Origin: Zea mays
Taxonomy: Eukaryota; Streptophyta; Magnoliopsida; Poales; Poaceae
NCBI RefSeq assembly: GCF_902167145.1
Contig: NC_050102.1
Coordinates: forward strand, 9,362,850-9,426,849
Length of the DNA: 64,000 bases
Direction: 5' to 3'
Part shown: piece by piece, positions 54,166 to 64,000 of the stretch
Layout: each line of letters opens with the position of its first letter
How positions within the stretch are numbered: position 1 is the first letter of the stretch
Translations under genes and position numbers: made by a program
Notes under the pieces: model-generated
What the model was told of the DNA's origin: nothing
The model's database searches: none
What the model saw: the letters and a program-made list of their open reading frames with translations, nothing else

Positions 54166-56823
54166 AAACCTACAAAACAAGTTTAGTTCTTGAATGTAGG
54201 TACCCAAATGGTTTTGGGTCCTTTGGCATTAGATACAAGAACTTTGGGTACCCAAACACAAGTCTTTGACCCCTTGTGCTTGCCCCCAACATACTTGGCA
54301 ACTATCTTGCCGGATTTGTTAGTTAACACATAAGATGCATCAAGAGTTTTAAATGAAATGCTATGTTCATTTGATGCACTAGGGTTTTCTTTTTAGGCAA
54401 CTTAGCACGGGTTGGTTGCCTAGAACTAGATGCCTCACCCTTATACATAAAAGCATGGTTAGGGCCAGAGTGAGACTTCCTAGAATGAATTCTCCTAATT
54501 TTGCTCTCGGGATAACCGGCAGGGTATAAAATGTAACCCTCGTTATCCTGAGTCATGGGAGCCTTGCCCTTAACAAAGTTGGACAATTTCTTAGGAGGGG
54601 CATTAAGTTTGACATTGCCTCCCTATTGGAAGTCAATGCCATCCTTAATGCCAGAGCGTCTCCCATTATAAAGCATACTACGAGCAAACTTAAAATTTTC
54701 ATTTTCTAGTTCGTGCTCGGCAATTTTAGCATCTAATTTAGCTATATGATCATTTTGTTGTTTAATCATGGAAAGGTGATCATGTATAGCATTAACATCA
54801 ACATCCCTACATCTAGTACAAATAGTGACATGCTCAGTGGTAGATGTAGAGGGTTTGCAAGAATTAAGTTCAACAATCTTAGCACGCAATATATCATTTT
54901 TATCTCTAAGATCAGAAACTGTAATATTGCAAACATCAAGTTCTTTAGCCTTAGCAAGCAATTTTTCATTCTCAATCCTAAGGCTAGCAAGAGAAATGTT
55001 TAATTCTTCAATCTTAGCAAGCAAATCATCATTATCATTTCTAAGATTGGGAATTGAAACATCACAAACATTTGAATCAACCTTAGCTAATAAATTAGCA
55101 TTCTCATTTCTAAGGTTGTCAATAGTCTCATGGCATGTGCTTAGCTCACTAGATAGTTTTTCACATTTTTCTACTTCTAGAGCGTAAGCATTTTTAACCT
55201 TAACATGATTTTTGTTCTCTTTAATAAGGAAGTCCTCTTGGGTGTCCAAGAGATCATCCTTCTCATGAATAGCACTAATCAATTCATTTAATTTTTCCTT
55301 TTGTTGCATGTTTAGGTTGGCAAAAAGAATGCGTAAGTTATCCTCCTCATTGCTAGCATCATCCTCATCACTAGAGGTTTCATATTTAGTGGAGGATCTT
55401 GATTTTACCTTCTTCCTTTTGTCGTCCTTTGCCATGAGGCACTTGTGGCCGACGTTGGGGAAGAGAAGACCCTTGGTGACGGCGATGTTTGCGGCGTCCT
55501 CGTCCGAGGAGGAGTCGGTGGAGCTCTCGTCGGAGTCCCACTCCCGGCAAACATGGGCATCGCTGCCCTTCTTCTTGTAGTACCTCTTCTTCTCCTTTCT
55601 TCTCCCCTTCTTGTCGTCGCCCCTGTCACTATCACTAGATAATGGACATTTTGCAATAAAATGACCGGGCTTACCACACTTGTAGCAAACTTTCTTGGAG
55701 CGGGGCTTGTAATCTTTCCCCCTCCTTTGCTTGAGGATTTGGCGGAAGCTCTTGATGATGAGCGCCATTTCCTCGTTGTCGAGCTTGGAGGCGTCGATGG
55801 GTGTTCTACTTGATGTAGACTCCTCCTTCTTCTCCTCCGTCGCCTTAAATGTGACCGGTTGTGCTTCGGACATGGAGGGGCCATCAAGCTCATTGATCTT
55901 CTTTGAGCCTTTGATCATCAATTCAAAGCTCACAAAATTCCCAATTACTTTCTCGGGAGTCATTAGTGTATATCTAGGATTGCCACGAATTAATTGAACT
56001 TGAGTAGGGTTAAGGAAAACAAGTGATCTTAAAATAACCTTAACTATTTCGTGGTCATCCCATTTTTTGCTCCCGAGGTTGCGCACTTGGTTCACCAAGG
56101 TTTTGAGCCGGTTGTACATGTCTTGTGGCTCCTCCCCTTGGCGAAGTTGGAAGCGACCGAGCTCCCCCTCGATCGTTTCCCGCTTCGTGATTTTGGTCAC
56201 CTCGTCTCCTTCGTGCGCGGTCTTTAGTGTGTCCCAAATCTCCTTGGCACCTTTCAACCCTTGCACCTTATTATACTCCTCTCGACTTAGAGAGGCGAGG
56301 AGTATAGTTGAGGCTTGGGAGTTGAAGTGTTGGATTTGGGCCACTTCGTCCTCATCATATTCTTCATCCCCTATAGATGGTACCTGTACACCAAACTCAA
56401 CGACATCCCATATACTTTTGTGGAGTGAGGTTAGATGAAATCGCATCAAATCACTCCACCTAGCATAATCTTCACCATCAAACGTTGGTGGTTTGCCTAA
56501 TGGGATGGAAAGTAAATGTGTATGTTTAGGAATACGAGGATAGTGTAAGGGGTCTTACTAAACTTCTTGCGCTCATGGCGCTTAGAAGTGACGGACGGCG
56601 AGTCGGAGCCGGAGGTGGATGGCGATGAGGTGTCGGTCTCGTAGTAGACGACCTTCCTCATCTTCTTCTTCTTGTCACCGCTCCGTCGCGACTTGTGTGA
56701 AGGGGATTCCTTTTCCTTCCCCTTCCCTTTGTTGTAGGACTCTCCCGATGGAGCCTTCCTGTGGCTTGTAGCGGGCTTCTCGCCGGTCACCATCTCCTTC
56801 TTGGCGTGATCTCCCGACATCAC
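54166..56823 (-). pseudogene. Opie-like Gag (one clear frameshift, CCHC knuckle intact)
   Basis: The start ATG at 56823 lies about 45 bp from the 5' LTR. The first 90 codons (MSGDHAKKEMVTG) run out of frame near 56.55 kb. The main body resumes in another frame (56449-54623) with the gag core, a complete zinc knuckle (CYKCGKPGHFIAKC) and a long coiled coil built of repeated LRNEN/LLAK-type segments. The distal part (54586-54323) is in a further frame. Confidence 0.84.
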
Positions 56824-56852
56824 TTCGAGCGGTTAGGCTCTAATGAAGTATC

Positions 56853-56866
56853 GGGCTCTGATACCA
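56853..56866 (-). other. Primer-binding site of the Opie-like element
   Basis: TGGTATCAGAGCCC on the - strand adjacent to the 5' LTR, complementary to initiator-Met tRNA. Confidence 0.88.
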
Positions 56867-56868
56867 AT

Positions 56869-58162
56869 TGAAAGTCGCCTAGAGGGGGGGTGAATAGGGC
56901 GAATCTGAAATTTACAAACTTAATCACAACTACAAGCCGGGTTAGCGTTAGAAATATAATCGAGTCCGAGAGAGAGGGTGCAAAACAAATCGCAAGCGAA
57001 TAAAGAGTGTGACACGTGGATTTGTTTTACCGAGGTTCGGTTCTCGCAAACCTACTCCCCGTTGAGGTGGTCACAAAGACCGGGTCTCTTTCAACCCTTT
57101 CCCTCTCTCAAACGGTCCCTCGGACCGAGTGAGCTTCTTCTCAATCAAACGGGAACAAACTTCCCCGCAAGGACCACCACACAATTGGTGTCTCTTGCCT
57201 CGGTTACAATTGAGTTGTTCGCAAGAAAGAATGAAAGAAAGAAGCAATCCAAGCGCAAGAGCTCAAAAGAACACAACAAATCTCTCTCACTAATCACTAA
57301 AGCTTTGTGTGGAATTGGGAGAGGTTTTGATCACTTGGGTGTGTCTAGAATTGAATGCTAGAGCTCTTGTAAGTAGTTGGAAGGTGGAAAACTTGGATGA
57401 CTTGAATGTGGGGTGGTTGGAGATATTTATAACCCCAACCACCAAACTAGCCGTTTTGGTGAAGGCTGCTGTCGACGGGCGCACCGGACAGTCCGGTGCG
57501 CCACCGGACACTGTCCGGTGTGCCAGCCACGTCACCAGGCCGTTGGGTTCCGACCGTTGGAGCTCTGACATGTGGGCCCGCCTGGCTGTCCGGTGGTCCA
57601 CCGGACAAGTCCTGTAGACTGTCTGGTGTGCCACTCGCGTGTGCTCTGCTCTTTTGCGCGCGCAGGCGCGCATTTAATGCGTTGCAGTCGACCATTGCGC
57701 GCGAAGTAGCCGTTGCTCCGATGTCACACCGGACAGTCTGGTGTGCACCGGACATGTCCGGTGAATTTTAGTGGAGCGGAAATCCGAAGCTGGCGAGTTC
57801 AGAGTTGCTCTTCCCTGGGGCACCGGACACTGTCTGGTGGTGCACCGGACAGTCCGGTGAATTATAGCGAAGCACCTCTGAGAATTCCCGAAGGTGAAGT
57901 GTTCAGCTTGGAGTCCCCTGTTGCACCGGACACTGTCCGGTGGTGCACCGGACAGTCCGGTGCACCAGACCAGGGCACACTTCGGTTATCCCTTTGCTCC
58001 CTTTGTTGAACCTTTTTCTTGGTCTTTTTATTGGTTTATTGTGAACCTTTGGCACCTGTAGAACTTATAGACTAGAGCAAACTAGTTAGTCCAATTATTT
58101 GTGTTGGGCAATTCAACCACCAAAATCATTTAGGAAATAGGTGTAAGCCTAATTCCCTTTCA
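56869..58162 (-). repeat. 5' LTR of the Opie-like element
   Basis: 1,294 bp. It keeps extra CACCGGACAGTCCGGTG and CACCGGACACTGTCCGGTG palindromes at 57480-57520, 57820-57860 and 57925-57965 relative to the 3' LTR. Confidence 0.92.
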
Positions 58163-58568
58163 CGGGGAAACGACGCTCGTCTTCGTCTCAGACGCGAGGT
58201 GAACGCCCGACGTGTCCCCCGCTGGGGCGTCGGCGCCGTCGACTCGCTCGACAGCTGACGAGGTGCCGCCTCCTGCTTGGCCATGGCTGCCCCGCCTCCT
58301 CCTCCGTCGGCGGGGAAGGTGACGGGACAAACCCGGATGTTGCTCTTCCGCCACGTGGGGAAGACGTCGCCGATTCCGCCGCCGACGGGCGGGCTGACGG
58401 CCGCCATTGTCGTTGTCGCGCGGTGGAGGAAGGAGTATCATGTCGTAGCTGCCGTCGAGGGACATGAACTCAAGACTCCTGAAACGGAGCAGCGTCCCGG
58501 GCTGGAGAGGTTGCTGGAGACTACCCATCTGGAGCTTGACGGGAAGCTGTTCGTCAACACGCAGCAGG
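58163..58568 (-). pseudogene. Huck-like leader and Gag N-terminal fragment
   Basis: The part of the Huck-like element between its primer site and the Opie insertion. One - strand frame starts MAAVSPPVGGGIGDVFPTW; shifted frames are open in parallel. It would continue into the gag at 48846. Confidence 0.6.
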
Positions 58569-58588
58569 CCCCTACCTGGCGCGCCAAT
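58569..58588 (-). other. Primer-binding site of the Huck-like element
   Basis: TTGGCGCGCCAGGTAGGGG on the - strand, adjacent to the 5' LTR, is the standard primer-site type for this gypsy group. Confidence 0.8.
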
Positions 58589-60027
58589 TGTCGGCATTTC
58601 GACCCAGGGGGGTCCCTGGACCGACGAGTAAATTGTCGCTGCGTGTCCCAGCCCAGATGGGTCGGCGCGAGACGGAACACAAGGGGGAAACAATAAGGGG
58701 AATCGCGACCTCGTGTTGTCCTGCGCCCAGGGCGGATGCGCTTGCAGTAGGGGGTTACAAGCGTTCGCGAGGGAGAGAGGGAGAGCCTGTGCGTCAGCCC
58801 GTCCTCCCGCGCGGCCACCTTCTCGTATGAGGGCCCTGGACCTTCCTTTTATAGATGTAAGGAGAGGGTCCAGTGTACAACAGGGAGCGTAGCAATGTGC
58901 TAACGTGTCTAGCAGGGAGGAGCCAGAGTCCTATGTACATGTCGACGTGGCTGTTGGAGAGGTGTTGCTGCCCTGTTCATGTGATGTCGTGGCCGTCGGA
59001 GGAGCGCTTGAGCCCTGTGGAAGCACAGCTGTCGGGTGCTGTCGGATCCTTGCTGACGTCTCCTTGCTTCCGTAAGGGGCTGAGAACTGTCGTCGTCATG
59101 GAGCACGCGGGGTGCCATCATTACTTGTTTACCGGGGCAAGCCAGATGGGACGCTGGTCTTGTTCCCCGTAGCCTGAGCTAGCTAGGGGTAGGGTAATGA
59201 TGGGCCCCCTGTAGCGTGGTCGGTCCGAGCCCAAGGTTGGGCGAGGCGGTGATTCCTCCGAGGTCGAGGCTGAGTCTGAGCCCTGGGGTCGGGCGAGGCG
59301 GAGTCCGTCGTCCGAGGTCGAGGCTGAGTCCGAGCCCTGGGGTCGGGCGAGGCGGAGTCCGTCGTCCGAGGTCGAGGTTGAGTCTGAGCCCTGGGGTCGG
59401 GCGAGGTAGAGACCGTCTTCCGGTGTCGAGGTTGAGTCCGAGCCCTAGGGTCGGGCGAGGCGGAGACCGTCTTCCGGTGTCGAGGTTGAGTCCGAGCCCT
59501 GGGGTCGGGCAAGGCGGAGCTTCCTATGGCGCCCGAGGCTGGACTTGGCTGCTGTCAGTCTCACCCTGGCGGGTGGCACAGCAGTCGGAGTAGGGCATGC
59601 GACGCTGTTTTCCTGTCAGGTCAGTTAGTGGAGGGGCAAAGTGACTGCGGTCACTTCGGCCTTGTCGACTGAGGAGCGCGCGTCAGGATAAGGTGTCAAG
59701 CGATCCTTGCATTGAATGCTCCTGCGATCCAATCGGCTGGCGAGGCGATCTGGCCAAGGTTGCTTCTCCGCGAAGCCTGCCCGAGCTGGGCCTCGGGTGA
59801 GTCGAAGGTGTGCCTGTCGCTTGAGGGGACCCTCGGGCGAGATGTGAGTCCTCCTGGGTCGACTGTCTTCGCCCGAGGCTGGGCTCGGGCGAGGCGAGAT
59901 CGTGTCCCTTGAGTGGACGGAGCCTTGACCTGAATTGCGCCCATCAGGCCTTTGCAGCTTTGTGCTGATGGGGGTTACCAGCTGAGATTAGGAGTCTTGG
60001 GGGTACCCTTAATTATGGTCCCCGACA
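58589..60027 (-). repeat. 5' LTR of the Huck-like element
   Basis: 1,439 bp with the same ends as the copy at 38400-39867 (tgtcggc to ccccgaca on the + strand). A ~54-bp tandem array lies at about 59255-59520. Confidence 0.92.
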
Positions 60028-60032
60028 ATATT

Positions 60033-61238
60033 GTTGTCTTGATGTACCCGTTTGCAACACCAGTTCACCCGAGCAGCTTCCCCAGTACTAGAAACCATGA
60101 TTTACAAAACTGGTAAAAATCGTCTGTTTACCGCTTGATAAACCAAAATCGCCAACCCACGGTATTGATTTAATGCCGGCTAATTTTCAAACTTCGTTAG
60201 AAATTCATTTTAAAAATGAAAATAGTAAAAGTATAATTAAAAAACTACATGTTCTCCAAAGCAATCTATTATATGTCATATCTAAATTTAATCGTTTTTA
60301 CCGCATTTTAAAAATACAAAATATTTAGGCTCGTTTCTGCCCTTAGCTCCACCTCCTCCGCATAAGAGACGTCAGAGCCTCTCCTCCCACTTACGCTCTT
60401 TTGTAACCCCTACTACGAGCATTGATTAGTAAAGGTGCTGGTAGCGCAGCTGCCGAAGATTGGATGTAGGGACGTTCTACTCGATCCAGTATAAATTTTA
60501 TGCCCACGACGCACATCACTCAGAGCCCAGAACGTGCACACAAATTTACTTGTCGGAGCTAGGTTCGAAACACCGACAAAGACGTTGAGAGTGATGATAG
60601 CACAATTGGTCCTAGTGCAAGTAGCTCCACTTCTAAATATTCGTCTAGCCATGATCGATCTTTAACCCTTATGCATGGCAGGGACCACCAGCTGAAGTAC
60701 AACCATCAATCATGTAAGAGTAAGCAGGACCAGTTCTCCACCACCAGTATGTTCAAATTTATCAAATATGTATCCAACAGAATCACAAGACACATATATT
60801 CAACCATTATATGGTGTTGTTTAGATGCCTGCATATATAACTACAAGTAGCTAGATGTGTTATTTTTTACTTTGTCAATACGTATTTATTTATCGTTCTT
60901 GCTTTCTCGTTAATGTATCTCGTATCTTTGTATATGACTACATATACGGAATAGTCCCATACCAGGAGCCTTCCAATAAGCCTGAGTACCATGACCTTGA
61001 GCCGAATACGTACGTGAGTATTGTGAAACAAGTCGACATATGTGTCGTGACCTCGTGGTAGAACTCTAAAGGAACTTGTACTTGAGGATTGCGCAATCCG
61101 ATGGTCGTTTGTTGCATGAGAACCGAAGTTTGTGGTTGCATATAAAGTTATGTTGTATGTCATTTTGGTGAATATATGCTGTGTGAATCAATTAATATTT
61201 ATTATGCAATGTGAAATGAGCAAATTACAAATAAAGGT
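60033..61238. other. Intergenic sequence right of the retrotransposon block
   Basis: AT-rich host sequence with only short open frames and no recognised motif. Its last 11-12 bp (ACAAATAAAGGT, 61227-61238) form the left target duplication of the LINE. Confidence 0.5.
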
Positions 61239-62700
61239 TGAATGGAATTTAGTTTGTTCTCCCAAAAATATGGGTGGTCTTGGTGTTCTAGATTTGCAAA
61301 TAATGAATGAAGCTTTTCTGGCAAAATGGCTTTGGAGACTAGAAAATTCTAGTGGTTTGTGGCAGTCCATTGTTCATAACAAATATGTTAAAAATAAACC
61401 TATCATTTCTGTGAAAAAGAGACATTCTGATTCTCACTTCTGGAAGGGTGTCCTCTCGGTTCGAGACAAATATTATAATTATTGTAAAAGAATATTGGTA
61501 ATGGAAAGAGCTCTAGTTTTTGGAAAAACATCTGGTGTGGCAATTTGAAGTTGGCTGACAAGTACCCTAACTTGTTTGAGTTTGCTTATGACAAAGATAT
61601 CACTGTTTATAATGTCATCTCCTCCAACTTTCAGTCGCTTACGTTCAGAAGAAGACTTATTGGTGATTTAGGGGAGGCTTATAATGATCTTGTTGACCAT
61701 TGTAGTCAGGTCCTGCTTTCTGATAATGAAGATTCTTCTAAGTGGGTGTTGGGTTGCAAAGGTTTTTTAGTGAATTCCTTTTACAAAATGTTGAAGAATT
61801 CCCTGATTGAGGTTCCTTTGAATTTTTTGTGGAAAACCAGGCTTCCCCACAAAATTAAGGTGTTTCTGTGGTTGGTCAGAAACAAAAAGATTCTGACAAA
61901 AGATAATTTGGTTAAAAGACACTGGCATGGGAATCCGGACTGTATCTTTTGTGGACTGTTGGAGTCCATAGATCATTTGCTTTTTCACTGCCCTGTGGCC
62001 AGGTTTATTTGGAGAATTATCCAAATTGCCTTTAATCTGTCCTCTATTCCCAAAGACACAGCTGACCTTTTCGGTCCCTGGATTAATAGTTTTTATAAAA
62101 CTGAAAAGAAGCTGGTTCTCTTTGGGTGTGGTGCTGTCCTTTGGGCAATTTGGCGCACTCGTAACGATTGTTGCTTCAATGCTAAGCTGATTGATGACCC
62201 ATCTAATGTGATTTTCTCCTGTTGTTACTGGATTGATGCTTGGTCTATTCGGCAGACAAAGAGGGGAAAAAACTGGTGGAGCAAGGAAGCCGCCGAATCC
62301 GAAAGATAACAAGTGACATCTACAGCAAGGTCCATGGTTGGAAGCCGGTCGATAGACGCCTCCAGTGACATTTTGGCTGCTGATGCATCTTTTTCTGTTC
62401 TGTTTGGATGTAATCAGTTTATCTTCTCCAGTAGATAAAAACCTAGCTTTGGTCGTCGCTGCTGGTGGCTAGTCCAGGCTGCTTTTGGTCTTGTCACTAG
62501 TTGGTCTCTCTGGTTGGATGTTAGTTTTTCTTCACATATTTATAGAATGATGTGGTCCCTTTGTTGGGCTTATCCCGCTCGTAGCTGATAGTGTGGTAAT
62601 CTTGTCGGCTTTTGAATATTGGCTAAGTCTGTGGTTTGTAAAAACCTTTGTTCGGTTTCTATTTCGTAATGAAATAGGGGTGCTCCCTTTGTAGAAAAAA
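61239..62700 (+). mobile_element. 5'-truncated L1-type LINE with target duplication
   Basis: Only the 3' end of a plant non-LTR retrotransposon is present: the end of RT and the C-terminal zinc domain, a 3' UTR, and a short A run (gtagaaaaaa). A 12-bp direct repeat ACAAATAAAGGT flanks it (61227-61238 and 62700-62711; one A of the right copy may belong to the tail). This marks target-primed insertion with 5' truncation. Confidence 0.85.
61240..62309 (+). pseudogene. LINE ORF2 C-terminal fragment (RT end plus zf-RVT)
   Basis: Starts in the RT thumb/connection region (LVCSPKNMGGLGVLDLQ, then AFLAKWLWRLE). A frame change near 61500 separates it from the second part. That part contains the zf-RVT domain, FLWKTRLPHKIKVFLWLV followed by CIFCGLLESIDHLLFHC (C-x2-C-x7-H-x4-C). 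The stop is at 62307-62309. It lacks endonuclease and the RT catalytic core, so it cannot be active. Confidence 0.88.
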
Positions 62701-62711
62701 CAAATAAAGGT

Positions 62712-63584
62712 CGTCGTTTTTCTTTCTTTTTATATAAAAATAAAAAAGAACGGTTCATATGGGGGGTTCACAGCAGCGAAAATTGTTTTGAATTTGCTCG
62801 ACTTTGGACAAACGGGCCGGTTTTCACCGGTTTACTTTTTTTTTATTCAAAACGGTTTGGGTGGCTAGAAAGTAGAAACTCACGAGGAGGTGGCCTTGGC
62901 CTTGTCTCCAGTGTCTGTCGCGGCGCGGCTGCCGTGCACGTGGACGTACGTGAGCGCGTGCGGCGCGCTGGCAAGCAACTGCCACGTGCAGTGGGTGAGT
63001 GGCGCGCTGGCATGCACAGGCGCAGGCGCAGGCGCAGCACATCGGCGAGCGAGACGGGGACTGCGCCGTACATGCAATGATGCAATGCAATTCATGCATC
63101 GTACCGTACGTACGTAACTACTACAAGTACAAGCCGCTAGCGGTACGTAATAAGATGGCAGATTGGCAGCATGCAGCGCAGCACGAAAGATGCACGCACT
63201 GACGCACACCATCAATTCTCTACTGGAGACGACGCGATGACCTCGTACGTATATATGTCAGTATGCGAAGACCATCGTTTACGTGTACGTGTACTGTACG
63301 TGTGCGTGCGTGCTGCAGGAGAGTACTACGTGATCGAGTGTACAGAAGGAAAGAAAGTACGTACAACTACTAGTGCCGGCTAGTTGTATACGGTCGGCGC
63401 GCGGCAATGGCCGGGACGTGCCGATTGACCGACGACACACGGCGTCCGCGCCCCAACCCCAACACGGCAAGCACACAGCAGAGACAGGTACGCATACCAG
63501 TACGTGTGGCGGAATGAATGCACAGCACTGCACACGCGCAGGAAAGCAGCCTGCCATTACATACAGTACTAAGTACGTAAAGGC
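62712..63584. other. Intergenic sequence with GC-rich, purine/pyrimidine-repeat patches
   Basis: GC-rich at 62880-63070 with a (GGCGCA)n-like patch at about 63017-63038, then acgt-rich words (cgtacgtac). Short open frames on both strands are composition effects. It could be upstream sequence of a gene outside the window, but nothing proves it. Confidence 0.4.
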
Positions 63585-63908
63585 GGTTTGGATGTAGATA
63601 TTGGTACACATAATTGGGAATCGGAATCAGCTTTTTCTGAATTATGGTTGTTTTGGTTATACATAGAATTGAGATTTGAAATCCGAAGAGTCAATTCCGT
63701 GGTATTGGACTATAACTAGAAACTCACTCTCTCTCCCAATTTAGAGTGTCACCCCTCAATATTGTGTGGAACTAGACCATCTAATTCAATCTCCAATACA
63801 GTAACATCCAAACAATATGATTAGAATTTCATCTTATTTGAATATCATGACCGATTTGATATTGAAATCAATTCAATTATATGCCCTCCAACATTGACAT
63901 CCAAACGA
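63585..63908. mobile_element. MITE-like element with gtttggatgt inverted ends
   Basis: The left end ggtttggatgtagatattgg and the right end, whose reverse complement reads cgtttggatgtcaatgttgg, are imperfect inverted repeats about 320 bp apart around AT-rich, non-coding sequence. No target duplication could be matched, so superfamily is unknown. Confidence 0.5.
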
Positions 63909-64000
63909 ATCACTCATAGTTGGTTCCATGCACTATATGTAGTGCTGGGAATATGAGCCAGACTTTTTGGACCATCATGAGCACAACCTAAAATCAGGAT

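Larger units (their letters stand above)
48847..58162 (-). mobile_element. Opie-like copia retrotransposon nested in the Huck-like gag
   Basis: A 9,316-bp element with LTRs at 56869-58162 (5') and 48847-50098 (3') and a perfect duplication CGGGG (48842-48846 and 58163-58167). Coding order on the - strand is gag, protease, integrase, RT, RNase H. LTR ends (TGAAAGGGAATTAGGC, GGCGACTTTCA) match what I recall for Opie. Two frameshifts (gag near 56.55 kb, integrase near 53.13 kb) disable it, but the remainder is well preserved. Confidence 0.9.
38400..60027 (-). mobile_element. Huck-like Tat gypsy retrotransposon, interrupted
   Basis: Read right to left: 5' LTR 58589-60027, primer site, gag, protease, RT, RNase H, second RNase H, integrase, long 3' non-coding region, polypurine tract, 3' LTR 38400-39867. 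The exact duplication ATATT flanks it (38395-38399 and 60028-60032). An Opie-like element (48847-58162) is inserted in gag, so the element itself is about 12.3 kb. Coding regions have many nonsense codons and frameshifts, so it is old and inactive. The LTRs start TGTCGGGGACCATAATTA, as I recall for Huck. Confidence 0.9.

Noticed and set aside
62824..63215. His/Arg/Ala-rich small proteins on both strands
   Set aside because: Composition-driven open frames in GC-rich, repeat-like DNA with no motif or splice support.
1..64000. tRNA, rRNA or snoRNA genes
   Set aside because: No cloverleaf with A and B boxes or rRNA sequence was seen; the tRNA-like words are retrotransposon primer sites.

Overview
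This is a plant nuclear window, almost certainly maize (Zea mays) or a very close relative. The evidence is three intron-containing plant genes with canonical GT-AG splice sites, grass-type MITEs, and a nested cluster of large LTR retrotransposons. Their terminal repeats and proteins resemble the maize families Ji, Opie, Huck and cinful/zeon; the family names are given from memory of the terminal sequences and are tentative. Bacterial-style features (operons, RBS, CRISPR, phage) are absent.

Left third (1-20 kb), gene island. A Pumilio/PUF RNA-binding protein gene lies on the + strand (about 1.6-11.0 kb). It has seven coding exons and a 6.9-kb first intron packed with a Stowaway, a MULE-type MITE, a Tourist, a gypsy LTR fragment and a solo Ji-type LTR. 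Next is a GPI-anchored non-specific lipid-transfer protein gene (+, 12.2-13.1 kb, three exons), then a Helitron-like relic with internal tandem duplications. A plastid FATTY ACID EXPORT (FAX/TMEM14) gene follows on the - strand (18.7-15.5 kb, six exons). A GC-rich block of possible captured gene fragments precedes the retrotransposon block.

Middle (20.1-60.0 kb), two adjacent nested retrotransposon stacks, all on the - strand. A Ji-like copia element (20097-38339, target duplication ACATC) is interrupted by a cinful/zeon-like Tat-lineage gypsy element (24028-33401, duplication CGATG). Only 55 bp further on, a Huck-like Tat gypsy element (38400-60027, duplication ATATT) is interrupted by an Opie-like copia element (48847-58162, duplication CGGGG). 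All four keep perfect 5-bp target duplications. The cinful-like copy has LTRs that look identical over 587 bp, so it is the youngest. It has no gag reading frame, one nonsense codon in integrase, and a complete convergent antisense gene (TATA box, three exons, about 917 codons) downstream of pol. The other three carry frameshifts or nonsense codons.

Right end (60.0-64 kb) holds host intergenic sequence, a 5'-truncated L1-type LINE with a 12-bp target duplication, and a MITE-like element. The three host genes are unrelated in function (post-transcriptional RNA control; extracellular lipid binding; fatty-acid export from plastids) and show no sign of shared regulation.
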